64,000 nt of DNA from Hymenopellis radicata (taxonomy: Eukaryota > Basidiomycota > Agaricomycetes > Agaricales > Physalacriaceae): contig JADNRX010000002.1 of NCBI GenBank assembly GCA_015501595.1, positions 434,001 through 498,000 on the forward strand, given 5' to 3'. The notes under the pieces are model-generated. The model had not been told where the DNA came from. It saw only the letters and a list, made by a program, of their open reading frames with translations, and made no database searches. Position numbers and translations under genes: made by a program. Positions 46,872-58,343 of this stretch are shown in pieces (the stretch's first letter is position 1; each line of letters opens with the position of its first letter).

Positions 46872-49800
46872 ATGGCGACGTTCTCTGCCTCTCCTGCGCC
46901 GCGGCGTTCCATGCGCCTCCGCCAAATACCGACGTCGCCAACGCGCAATCTAGGTCCCGGAGGGAGTCGCCTGGGAACCCCAATGAACGCGTCTGAGCGC
47001 TCTTTCGACGGAAGCATGCGCGCCTCGGTTTACTCTGCCATGGACATCGACGAAGAAGGGTCGGATCGAGGAGCAACGCCAGTGCCACCGACCTCAACCT
47101 ACTTTGCCAAGTCAGACCAATTGGCGGTATCCTTTTATTCGGATTTACCTGTGGAGGTTATGCAGGTTCTCAAAAATGCTGGTGTGTGTTCTTCGCGATG
47201 TAAGGCGTATATATGCTTACATGAATAGACTTTTATGGGGTGCATATACGGGCGGCATAGACACATCGACGGGTTTCGCATTGGTGGCGTCGGCGGAGAC
47301 GTGTTTCGTTTGGCAGCATTCACAAGTGTGTTGCGTGTTGCGTTGAGCGTGTCGTTGCTCATTTATGATTTAGGCTGTAAAAGGAATTCCGACATGCTAC
47401 ATCTTCTCTTGTCCCCGAGATTACGACCAGATGGCAGCGCCATTACACGGCCTCATCCCATACAGCACATCCCGCGAGCCCGGCCTCATCCTAATGTCAC
47501 CGTCCGGTCAAATACGACTTTGGGACAGTATCAGCATCGGACTTGCCGGCGGAGACCATTTTTCCTCTTCCTCCCTCACGCTATCTTCCGATGACTATGT
47601 CACCAATTTGTTACGCGTCGATGTAAGGTTCCTGTTCGCCTCATCCTTCTTAAAATCTCATATTTTCGAAAGGCCCAAACATTCATAGCATCCACCTCTT
47701 CAGGGACGCTCTACCGTTTAATGCTCGTGCCTCTTGGTGGAAAGCTACAGCTCACAACACATGCGTTTGCTCGCCCTTCATCTGCGCTGTCCTTGACGCG
47801 AATATATACATCAATATTTGCTCATGGATCGTCTTCCACAGTGTCTGAACCAGGGAACGTCAACGCTGTAGCCGTCGGGAGGTCAACAGTTGACGGCGGG
47901 AAAGATGTATGGGCTTTGGTAGATACTAGGATTCAGAAGTGGGAACTGAAGCCTGAGGGCTGGGAGGACCTCCTGGTTGACGAGGAGCTGTCGGCGCTTA
48001 TTGCACGAGTTCTAAGGGCCAAATTGAATGTGCGCGAGCAAGACGACGCCCGTTTAGATCTGGAATTTTTGGATATTGCTATTAGCAAGTACGTTCAACT
48101 CCCAAGACTTGATGATGAAATTACTGAGTGTTCCAGTGCCGGATTTCTTGTCCTTTTAGTGTCTTACGCGGGCTCTGAAGATCCTAACGCCATGTCCATC
48201 AATGCAACGAGGCGCTTTTACGCACTCATTCACCTTCGCCATCTAGGAACTTTCAATGCCGAAGCATGCCATAGTGTTCCTTATCAAAGCGTAAGCCTCA
48301 TTCTTGCCTTGAAGAATGAGAGACTGACGTCGCAGCTTAGACGTCCTCTTCCGGCGCACCAATGCATCCTCGAGTCCAACTCATACTCGGCGGGGACATT
48401 ATCAGCATTCAATTTGGAGATGCGATCGCGTTGGTTTCTACGCGTGAGTTTGTGGACTTGTTCAAAGGAACATACCACTCACGTGTGACCTATAGGTTCT
48501 GAATATCAGGACCGCTTGGAACTCAAGTCAAATTTTGACCGCACTCTCGGCGTCGGAATCTTCAACGCAGAAAGCACTATTCTCGTTCTCACCTCTGGCG
48601 TCATGTTAAAGGCGCATATTGACTCGAACAACATCAGGGATGTCAATCTAGAGTCTGTCACATTTCCACTGAAGATGTGTTTCTCGTTTGCTCATAGTCG
48701 TGTAGGACAGGAAAGATCAATCTGATCAAGTCTATCATGACACAGGCCGTCCTCTATGGCTCAATACCACTGGTATGCCCTAAATTTATCTTCTATCAAT
48801 CCTCTCCTGAGCGATTTTTATTAGAACCCTCTTAACTTTAGCTTCCCCCTGAAGTCGACGAAGAGAGTCTGATGCAAGGTGCGGAGCAGCTCAGCAAGTC
48901 GATATTAGAGTCAGATCCTCTTCTCGTCCTCCGCAACAACGATTTGCACAGTCAGATGACAACACGTAAGGACAGATTGAGCTTCTTGATTCAGTTCATA
49001 AACGACAACACGGTGTTGGGAAAGGTTAGTGATGAATCAAACCTCATCCACACACAAATAGAAGTAAATTTTGCCGCCTAGATATCTCAGAGTAGTCGAC
49101 AGAAGCTAGCTATAGATGCTGAGAGGCTGTATGCCGCACATCAGCTGTGGCTTCAGCACAACGATCTTCTTAGGTATTACTTATTCCATGTCAAGTCGTA
49201 CTCTTTCACCTACCCCGTTGAACAGTGCAGGTCACACTTTCAGCGTCCTCCACGAGACAGTACATTCCTACATGGGCGACATTCAGGAAGGGCATCATGA
49301 AGACGTTATGAGAGCCTTCTTCAAACTTCGAGTCGCCGACGTAGGTATGATTGCCGTCAGGATACCCGAAATCCTGATGAGAGCGGTTAACACTGCTGGT
49401 CACGACTTGGCCGAGTTGCTTCCAGAAGCGAATCGTGTCGTCCTCGTAAGTTGTACTACGCGCCAAATGTTTTCCTCCACTGACACCTCGAGGTAAGTGT
49501 ATCCTCAAATCGGCGTTCGAATACCGGGATTACAACAAGGGCGTGTATGGACTTGCTCTGCCCATGATCAACCCGTGGACAAGCGATGTTAACATCATTG
49601 AAGTCGTTCGAGGTCTATTTGACCAGACGACGAAGCAGATTGAGACACCAATGCCCAGTCCTCGTGATCAAGAGCTGAGGACTCAGTTGCCGGAGCTGGC
49701 ATATGTGTTGTTTGCGTGTATGCATGAGCGACTGGAGTGGATAGAAAGGTTACTTCATTTCAGTTCTTTCAACAATAGATGTTAACCGCGATGAACAGTG

Positions 49801-51409
49801 CCGCCAAAAACCAGGAAGCGGGCGCTCAAGCTGAGCTGCTCGACTTGCAACGGAAAACTCTTTCACTACGGCCGAACGTTTTGGAAACCCTCCGTATGCC
49901 TGTGTTTTGGGCTGTGAAGACGTTTACTGACCAGTGTATATGTGCAGGACGAAATGGTCACTCTGGTTCGGCGTTCTCCTTAGCGGAGCAGTATCACGAT
50001 TTTGCAAGTCTGGCTGCGTTATGCAACAAGGAAGTTGTGTACCCGCCGGCAAATAACCCCCATCTTCTCCGGATACAAAACTACCTTGACCGTTTCAAGG
50101 AAGAGTTTGCTACGGAGCTGTACCGATGGTATATCCAGCATGGTAAGCCATTCATGAACCGACTAGTTTTTTTTACCTCACGTTTCTCTCAGGTGAATTG
50201 CGGGTTCTCTTCACTCAGGACGACATGCATGTTGGTTACATGGACAAGTTCTTCGCCGCGATTCCCAACCCTGCTATATCATGGATCCATGATTTGGGAT
50301 TACATCGATATGAAGCTGCTGCGTTGGCCCTCTTGACTGAATCCAAGGAAGCAACTAATCTGGCTTCTAAGCGAGTACGAGCATCTATGATCATTGTCTG
50401 ACCTCTGTTTATTGACTTTGAGCTGTACAGTTCATGTTAAGTGTGGGCAAACTGACACATCTCGCGCATCTGCAGAGCGCTCCGAGTCCTGAACCGGATA
50501 AGGTCCTAGAAAGTGGGTGTCCATATTTCGTCTATCATGGTAATCTCATATGGGTTATATAGACTTCCATGACGATCTCGATTTTGTCAGTGTGCATACG
50601 GAATTGAGAGAGGACTTTACTAGTGTTCTCGCGAGCCTCCGTGGACGACAATCTCTGGAAAGTCAGACAGATGCAATCGTGAAAGCAAAAGCTGCCGGAC
50701 TCGCAGATAGAACGGCGCTCACATTGGTAAGGTTCGGCTGTTACACTCGAATTTATTGCTGACTTGGGTACAGGTTTTCAAAGACTTCATGCGCACGCTA
50801 CTCCAAGGGAAAGTGTTGTCTCTTGAGGACGCGGTGGATGTGTTGTCCCTCAAGGACAATGACGAAACACCTGAGGCGTTCGCCATAGCGCTCAAGTTGC
50901 TTGTTCAAGCTCATGTAAGTCCTGCTTAAGCGCCGATCATCAGTCTACCGATAGTACGTTTGCAGCAAATACCGGACGCACGCAGAGCGTCTGCTTTCCG
51001 ATCTGTCTGGCGCCGCGTGTATCTTCATGATGAGTACGTTCTTGGATCTACTTTCCCGCCCATGTCTGACATACTCTTTAGCTGGCCAACTTTACAAAAA
51101 ACGGACCATGTTCCTGATAGCGAACTGAACGACCGATTCCGAAATACAGCGTTATATGTTACATTCGCTGCCATGATTCGAGAAGGGTTTCAGTTGGAGG
51201 AATATGAAGCCAACCCACAAGTGGCTTTGCTCCCACCGACTATGGATGAGATTAGTTCACGATGGCCGGGAATGCCATATGAGGACGTGGAGAGCCTGTT
51301 CAACGACTATGTGTTGGAGCAGGACAGGCTCGGAGAGTTGGAATTGGATGATGTATACGACAAGGTTCGGGTGTTGGCGGAGGAGGATATTCTCGATCTT
51401 CAGACTTAG
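46872..51409 (+). CDS. NUP133: NUP133-like nucleoporin, Y-complex subunit
   Basis: Nup133 is the tail subunit of the Y-shaped nuclear pore subcomplex, with a beta-propeller followed by an alpha-helical stack. N-terminal disordered part: PAPRRSMRLRQIPTSPTRN. Propeller: SDLPVEVMQVLKNADFYGVH, STGFALVASAETCFVWQHSQ, REPGLILMSPSGQIRLWDSI, GTLYRLMLVPLGGKLQL. The helical part includes RVLRAKLNVREQDDARLDLE, VLHETVHSYMGDIQEGHHED, FTQDDMHVGYMDKFFAAIPN and LVFKDFMRTLLQGKVLSLED; the end is DDVYDKVRVLAEEDILDLQT with the stop at 51407-51409. At 47257 the propeller exon meets an in-frame TAG, and IDTSTGF continues one base out of frame; one missing base explains it. More than fifteen introns; not all were placed. 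Confidence 0.82.
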
Positions 51410-51444
51410 TGGTGCTCTCTCTCGCTATGTATTTGCTTCTTGTA

Positions 51445-51994
51445 TTACCCAAATGTAACCTTTTTGCCAAACTTTGAGAGCATAGCACGCGCAGCCTCGG
51501 TAATGCATGCTAAGTTGCGCGCGCGCCATTCAAGCGTGTAAGCATTTGTCCGGTCTGTTTCCTGCATGACCCACTGCCTGTAAAACTCGGATAACGCATC
51601 CTCCTTATCTAGTGCGGAGGCAGTGGGAGGTAGACTGGCGAGGACAGCTTCCTTGCCGCTCTCGAAACGGATATTGCTCTGTTCAAGACAGTCAGGCATC
51701 ACTGCAGCGCAAGCGAGTAAAGTAACAGACGTCGTGCCAAAAACTCTCATCCAGTTTATCGATTTCGTTTCTCTGCAGCCTCATTTCGATGTCATGAACG
51801 GTGCTGCCGGCTGGAGGGGCTGGGTCGAATTCTGCCAAGGAATACGGGTGCTGCAGGCGTGACGGCGGTGGGGGCGGGGGCACATCGTCGTAGATGATAG
51901 GCCGGATGTGGGATATGGGGTTTGGAGGCCCAACCAGATGCAACAGCGGCGCGGACGAGTGCAGGCCACGCAGTGGCCGAAGGAGGGAACGCAT
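51445..51994 (-). CDS. COA8: COA8 (APOPT1-like) mitochondrial cytochrome c oxidase assembly factor
   Basis: COA8 supports cytochrome c oxidase in mitochondria. Exons 51994-51731 and 51678-51445 encode 165 residues. A basic presequence MRSLLRPLRGLHSSAPLLH is followed by the family motif LVGPPNPISHIRPIIYDD; the helical rest has MRLQRNEIDKLDESFWHD joined to SNIRFESGKEAVLA, then ALSEFYRQWVMQE and AYTLEWRARNLACI, matching the F-x-x-F-W and W-x-x-R-N patterns of the family. The frame is open upstream to 52081, but that would overlap RPA2 exon 1; the Met at 51994 precedes a proper mitochondrial signal. 40 bp separate it from the RPA2 start codon. Confidence 0.88.
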
Positions 51995-52034
51995 GACACA
52001 AACACGTCCAAATAACACGCTACTTTGCACCACC

Positions 52035-53095
52035 ATGAGCCAAAGTAAGAGAGCGCGTCGCCGTTCGTTTTCTTTGCTCATTTTCTTCGTTTTCCTAGAT
52101 GATTACTACGGAAACGGCGGCGGAGGCGGTTTCACGAGTGGCGGTCGCCATTCAGCAACAGCGGCAGTCCGAGTGGTGGTCGCCAGGTTGGGCGCCTTTT
52201 TTTTTCCGCGTGAATTTTTGGGTTGACCCTTTGAAGAAAACGGAGGCGCAGCTGTCACTTAGACCGATGTCAATAGCGCAGCTTCGAAAAGCGACGCAGG
52301 CGCATACGGACGCGGACTGGATGCTGGATGAGACACCAGTAGGACAAGTACGCGTCGCGCTGCCCTCTTTTTCTCGGCTCACCTCTTGTACGCAGGTAAC
52401 GGTTGTCGCACAAGTCGTTGAGATAAGGAGACAAGCCACGAACACGTCATATATCATCCAGGACGGTGCAGGACCATTCGAGGCGCGTCATTGGAACGAG
52501 TCGAACAACGAGGAAGATCAAGAGCGATGGGGCGGTATTGAGTGCGTCTAGCGTTTCTTCTTGGTGCAAGAACTCATATTTTCTCCAGAGAGAAAACCTA
52601 TATCCGCGTCATCGGCCAGCTCAAGTCCTTCAACAGCAAGCGATACATAAACGCCCATAACATACGCCCCATCACTGATTTCATGGAGGTGTACTTTCAC
52701 CAATTGGAAACTATCACCATTTCCATGTTCATGGAACACGCGCCCCCGCCTACTGGACAAGAGCAAGTGAAAGTTGGCGGCAGTAGTGCCGATGCGTATA
52801 AATCGCCGTCCGCATCCGTGAACGCCAACTCTGGCAAATGGGCCAAGTTGCCGCCGATGCAGCGTCAAATCATTGAGCAAATGCTAGCGCAACCTGCCAC
52901 GAGCGAGGGGATCAATGTTGGTACCATTGCTCGCGCAATTGGCGGTGATGCGAAAACCATTAGGTTAGTAAATATCCCAAACGGTTTCTTAAAATGCTCA
53001 AGTTATTCTGTGACAGCGTTGCATTGGACGCTTTGATGGACGACGGGCACATTTTCAGCACAATTGACGACTCACATTTCAAAGTGTCGGACTGA
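52035..53095 (+). CDS. RPA2: RPA2, replication protein A 32-kDa subunit
   Basis: RPA2 is the middle subunit of the single-strand DNA-binding complex used in replication, repair and checkpoint signalling. A 10-nt first exon (52035-52044) joins to NDYYGNGGGGGFTSGG, the usual Gly/Ser N-terminus that is phosphorylated in other species. Then KKTEAQLSLRPMSIAQLRKA leads into the OB fold: TVVAQVVEIRRQATNTSYII, QDGAGPFEARHW, TYIRVIGQLKSFNSKRYINA, ITDFMEVYFHQLETI. The C-terminal winged helix runs from LPPMQRQIIEQMLAQPATSE to DALMDDGHIFSTIDDSHFKV with the stop at 53093. In the Gly/Ser stretch near 52143-52145 the frame must move by one base so that SPFSNSGSPSGG can reach the next donor. Confidence 0.9.
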
Positions 53096-53275
53096 TGTAT
53101 TGCTATCAAAATTGTATTTGTATCGTATCTGCTTGTTACTTATTCGCCCGCTTGCTATATAACCGCTCGCTACTTACATACAAATGTGGACTTGAGCAAA
53201 GTGTCAAGCTGTCAGTTATGACTTACCCACTTCTTGCCTTCTAACCATCACCATCCTTTGCACGCGACACCTTCA

Positions 53276-54748
53276 ATGGCCTCGGCAGGCGATACTTCCC
53301 ATATTAGAGTACGCTATATCACTACTGATTCGCTGTAAGTCTTGAAGCTCAAGCTCAACTTGAACAGAGACCCAAGTTTCGATTTGAAGGAGCCTTGCGA
53401 TCTGTAACTATTGCCCAAGCAAAGTTGGCGACCCAGGAACATGACAGAGCAAAGGTGTTCCTTCAAGGACACCGCGCTGAGCGGGTGGGTAGCAAAGACA
53501 GATCTACGTGCCTGTCGCGTCCTGATCAGATCACGCCCAGGTCCAGATAGTTGCCAATCTATTTGAGATTGAGGATAAGCCCACCTATCGGATGTATCTT
53601 CTTATGGACGGCACAGCGGAGATGAAGGCGCGCGTCTTTGGGAAGGACGCCGAAAACGATACCGTTTACAATGATACTATTCTCGACATTGAACCCGAGT
53701 ATGTCTTTCCACAGACGTCGAATCCTCACGCCGCTTACCACGCTCCCAAAGTGACACGGAAATACTCAAAAAGCGTCCTTTGTTCATGTCGTCGGAGAGC
53801 TCAAGGTATTCTATCCCATTCCGGGCGACAGGACACGAAATCTGTGTCTCTAGAGGTCGTATTCATCCGTCTTGTAGACGACGTGCATGAGATGGATCGG
53901 CATTTCCTCGACTGCATGATGGAGTACTCGATCTTGCAGAGTAATGAATATCCTGTGAGCCCATCTTCTTCACTTTGTATGAAGCCAACGGTTGTCGCAG
54001 CCGACTGTCGGGGGCAGCCAGGCGATGGTCTCGCAATCGCAGACCGTTCCAATGGATATCGACGAAGACCACTCCATGGAGGAAGTAACCACAAACTTTG
54101 CTGGTACTTCTCTCAGCCCCGGGCCCATGCACGAGATGATAGAGGAATCCCCTCCCAGACGACGCACCGCTCCACCATTTCCCGATTCCCCGTCTCATTC
54201 TCGTCTCGGAGCAACCACACTGCCACACCTCGTCGACCTCCTACCCCCATTATGATAGACCTCACCTTGGATTCAGACGGGGAGCAAGAAGCAGGCGGCC
54301 TCACCCACGACGTCGATACCAGGCCTTCCCTTCTGCTGTCTCAGCCAACTTCCTCGGGGTCTGGTTCTGCGCAGAATACGCCCCAGAAGAATAAGAAGAC
54401 GCCAAAGAAGACCAAGACACCGCGGAAAGCCGATCCTCTGTCTGGGCTGTCCACTTTGCAGCGCGACCTCATTCGTCACATCAAAGAGGAAACAGGATAC
54501 GGCGGGCGCATCTACCCTCGTCTTAGCGGGAGTCAACCTTCCAATGATATCTCTGGTTTGTCAAAGGACGATCTTGTTCGCGCTTTCCGCAGGGAGCAAT
54601 ACGGGCGCTCTGAAATAGAGTCAGTACAAATCAGTCCTTAACAGATGCTCTCCTCATGTTCATTTCAAGGGATGCTTTAACTTCTCTCTTGGATAAAGGC
54701 TATATTTATGCCACCATCGACGATGAACATTTCAATGTAACCGACTGA
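53276..54748 (+). CDS. Divergent RPA2-like paralogue, possibly damaged
   Basis: A second RPA2-type protein directly follows RPA2 on the same strand. Seen: SVTIAQAKLATQEHDRAKVF, an OB fold with VQIVANLFEIEDKPTYRMYL and DGTAEMKARVFGKDAENDTV, FVHVVGELKVFY, LEVVFIRLVDDVHEMDRHFL, then a Ser/Pro/acidic linker, and a winged helix with LSTLQRDLIRHIKEETGYGG and a last exon DALTSLLDKGYIYATIDDEH ending at 54748. The overall order equals RPA2 but the sequence is strongly diverged. Frame problems occur at about 53770-53851 (the VVGEL segment lies in another frame from the flanking blocks) and at about 54215-54222. It could be an active specialised RPA2, a decaying copy, or a good gene with missing bases. 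Confidence 0.72.
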
Positions 54749-55090
54749 TATGCATGAAAACAACGGAATGTACTCCTAGCATGTAGCACCTCTTGTATAA
54801 TCAGAAATGACTAGTATTTATCGGATTTCGACAGTCCGTTCATGACCATCAGGACGTCAACACGAAGATCGCTGCAGTCCAGCACGTCTCCTGATGTACT
54901 CTTGCACCAGCTCAGCGCTCTGGCGCCCAAGAGGCCTCTATACATCATTTGCACTGTCCGCAATTGCGGGAAGAGTTTCAACAATAACGGAAGGAAACCG
55001 ATAGCGCTTCGAGCGTCTGCCAATCTGGATGCTCCCAGTTGAGATACGGCTCGGCAGTGTCGACCTTAAAGTAGAGCGCACTGAGGAAGC
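54622..55090. repeat. Local duplication copy A: RPA2-like 3' end plus F-box 3' remnant
   Basis: The segment is closely similar to 61148-61690. Its left part is the last exon of the RPA2-like gene; its right part (about 54815-55090) is a truncated, internally deleted copy of the 3' end of the F-box gene at 61324-63111, in the same orientation. It has lost several blocks relative to copy B (for example those next to the F-box stop and a piece before the end) and encodes no F-box protein. Confidence 0.88.
54815..55090 (-). pseudogene. Truncated F-box gene remnant
   Basis: Minus-strand reading matches the C-terminal part of the F-box protein (GFLPLLLKLFPQLRTVQMMY, RGLLGARALSWCKSTSGDVL, DCSDLRVDV) with deletions and a frame break; the F-box and most of the repeat region are absent. 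The stop-proximal Leu-Ser-Lys end is partly kept. Non-functional. Confidence 0.82.
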
Positions 55091-55330
55091 TACACAATGG
55101 TTCAGAGCAAGTGCCTCGTGCTGTATAACGAGCTCTGAAGCATGATCATATCACGTGATCGTGGTGGCGCACAGTGTCTGGCTACGAACCTGATTGCCCA
55201 ATGCGGGTGACCGCCCAGAGACAGAAATACAATTCAAACGGCGATGACCGTTTATAAGCGGCATTTCCTCTTCGATAGATCATCGTAGACAGCGCACACC
55301 CACATGAGTATTGAACAGAGACCGTTACAC
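55091..55330. other. Short gap before the permease stop
   Basis: No gene is visible; the permease 3' UTR (minus strand) probably occupies it. Confidence 0.4.
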
Positions 55331-58027
55331 TTAGAATAAGAACGCAGCCACTTTCTCGGCAAAAGTTTTCGGAGGCATCTCCGGCATCTCCGTCTCCTCT
55401 ATCGTCGGAATACCCTAAGGAGGCGCTAACATCAGATTGCAGCCTCAATAACGACGTGAAGACCCACAGTAATCATATCCATTTCCTCTGGCTTCCATAT
55501 CGACGTCCGCTTCACGATTTTGTACCCGAAATAAAAAGCGGCAAATATCGGTAAGTTTATGTCTTGTACACCGTGAGCTCAGGTGTTGAAGAGAAAACTG
55601 GTACCGGCTTACACGCAACAAGGAAATCAGACGCGTTGAAATCAAAAAAGACTGCGTATCCGTTGACGAGGGTGAAGAAAACAGTCCAGAAGACGCCCCA
55701 GTATGATAGCCACGGCTGCAACCTGTTGTGGTAGACGTTGCTCTTCAAGTCAAAGCCTTGAGCTATCATGCCGCGACCTGGGAGAGAAAGGGATTAATAA
55801 AAGTCCAGGCAAGGGAAATCAACACCAACGGAAAAAGATGTAGGTCAGGTTGATACAGAACCAGCCGATGAAGCCGCCTGTAGTCGTGAGATTGACGAAC
55901 CAACTAGAAGAACATTGCGTATTACAGTCACTTTCCAAAACACTGCTACGTACTTGAACACCGTCTCCGCTCCACTGTTGATAGACATGAAGGACAGCAA
56001 AGTGAAGCACGACTAACAAAGACCGGTCAGCCCCCACAGAAGGTCTATAACGTCGACTAACCGTGACAAGCACCGCGACAAGCGGCAAGCCCTTCTTCGT
56101 GCAATAAGTCAAAATTCTGGGAGCCTGTCCGCGCAAAGCAAGACCATAAAGTATACGCGATCCACAGAACAGGAAGCTGTTTCCAGCGGAAAATGCGCTT
56201 GTAAAGACGGCGCCGTTAATGATGTGGGGCAAGACTTGCGATAAATTCAGTCCCCGATAACGGTCATATGATCTGGAGCACCTTTGATCCCAGCGCGGTT
56301 GATAGCGATGACGAACGGAGATTGAGCGGCGTTACCAGTTGCTAGACGAAGATTGATCATTGAGTGTTTTTTTATCGACGAATAGCGGTACACGTACAGT
56401 TCAACAACGCTTCATCATCATAGGCGACGAGCAGGCCAATCATCAAGATTCCCAATATCTGTGATGCACGCTGAGCATCGCACTCAAGGGCAAAGACCAC
56501 GGCTCACGTAGAACAGAACGATACGGAAGAAAACTCGTTTCACAGCTTTCCGGATGTTGCGACGGGGGCTTTCAGTCTCCGAAGCGGCGCTAAACGGTAA
56601 GTGTGAGCATCGACAATAATGAGGCGAACATGGCACGTACATGGCAACCAGCTCCATCCCCTGAAACGAGAACGCTGCTTGCACGATGACAGAAAGCAGT
56701 GCGAGAAAGCGATCTGTATGAATATTAGAAACCAATCCGGCACGGTTGATCGCTCCGGGATTCTTCCAGAACTAAGTGTGCGAGTTAATTGCAAGGGAGA
56801 CTCTATATGTGAGAGAGCTTACACGGAATCCAATACGGTCGTGGTTAGGGCCTCCGCCGAGATCAATGACAAGGCCAGCTAAAATCAGACCAATGATAGT
56901 AGATACTGCGCTGTCGTGAGAAACGTTCCAACTGAGTTCTGTCTTTGAACGACGCACATTTGATCAACGAGAAAATGAATTCCGCTATACGAGCGTATGA
57001 ACATCGAATTCAATGACAACATGAGCACAAGAGCTCACATTCTCCAAAATACCTGACCGAAAGTGTGTCAGAAGAAGCTTCGGAGACCGGTTGATGAACG
57101 ACTCACCTCACGCCAAAGATGTTGATAAGGCACATAAGGACAACTATGACAGCAATGTATATCCCGGTGTGACCGGTCTGCAAGACTCAGTCGACGGACT
57201 GTACAACGAAACACGGAGCCACCCACATTGGGATCCCAAAACGTCAGCAGGATAGTCGCAGCGCTAACTTCGACTGGGACCGTGATCCTGAAAAGGATAG
57301 CGTTGAGATACGGATAAATTCATTATACCATGCTTGTCTGCTCACGCGTTTCCATAAAAGTAGTTCTGTCAATCATCCTATCAGCAGAAATCACCACCTA
57401 TCAAAACCGATAAGACGCATACCCAGCCCACAGCAAAACCCAACGCTGGATCTACCCATCTCGCCGCTACGCAGAATCCGTAAGTCCCATAACTCTTCCT
57501 TGCCACGAAAGGAGCCCTGCGCCTTACCAAAGTGAGGAAACGTGCCCGAAATCGGTGCCCATGTCGTCATTTCGCCAACAGCACAGAGTGAACTGGGACA
57601 GAGCATCGTTATAAGCGTGTGAGATAAAGAGTAAGTGTAGACGTACGAGTATGCCACGGTTCCCACCAATGCATATGCAATCAGCGCGCCGAGAGGCCCC
57701 GCGCCGCGCAGAGCACTGCCAGAGCCTAAGAACAGCCCAGTTCCGAGCGTGCCAGCAATCTGTGAGTGCGTCAAGCTCTGTCGATAAGGAGCTTTTGGCA
57801 GAGAGACATACCGCTATCCTGGCGTTCCAAAAAGGTCAGAGCGAAACACTTATCAAAGAACTACGGACGCACATTTGAACATGGCGCTGCTTCAAGCGAC
57901 GTTGAACGCGGTCCAAATCGCGCTCGTCGAAGTGGAAATTGTTGGCATTGGCGCCAACGACATTCCGATCAAAGGACTGAACCTCGACGCTATCGTCGAC
58001 CTTTCCCTGCTTCTCGATATCGGTCAT
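55331..58027 (-). CDS. Amino acid permease (APC superfamily, fungal YAT type)
   Basis: Plasma-membrane amino acid transporter with twelve predicted helices. The start MTDIEKQGKVDDSVEV at 58027 and the N-terminal DERDLDRVQRRLKQRHVQM lead to helix 1 with the substrate-binding signature IAGTLGTGLFLGSGSAL, then RGAGPLGALIAYALVGTVAY and VGEMTTWAPISGTFPHF, both hallmarks of fungal amino acid permeases. Downstream exons encode GRIPERSTVPD-type loops, FQGMELVAM, SAFSAGNSFLFCGSRILYGL and ALRGQAPRILTYCTKKGLPL. The C-terminus reads INLPIFAAFYFGYKIVKRTS, IWKPEEMDMIT, then GIPTIEETEMPEM ending at 55331. At least ten introns; several were not resolved in detail. The cytosolic tails carry Lys residues and acidic motifs expected for arrestin-mediated endocytosis. 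Confidence 0.88.
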
Positions 58028-58343
58028 GGTGGTACTGCACAGGAGGACCGGGTGGGCATTGAGAGGCTGCACCAATTTAAGACTCAAACACCATATGCGA
58101 TTTGCGGCGCGATCAGTTGAATGTGTGGACGTGAGAAGCTTGATGGAGAAGGGGGCTCCGGAGGGGTCACTAAATGCATGGCGGCATGTCAAGATAACTG
58201 CCAATGAAATTATTGGCGAGACTGCAGATATAGCTCGAAGGCGTACTTCTTGTACACCGGGCCATCGCAACTGAACCTCAAAGAATCAAAGACACGGTTA
58301 CAACGGCAAGAAGGGCGTTCGTGCGTACGCGATAAGCACTTGG
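58028..58343. other. Gap between permease start and GatA stop
   Basis: 316 bp containing the permease promoter and leader and the GatA 3' end. No gene seen. Confidence 0.5.
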
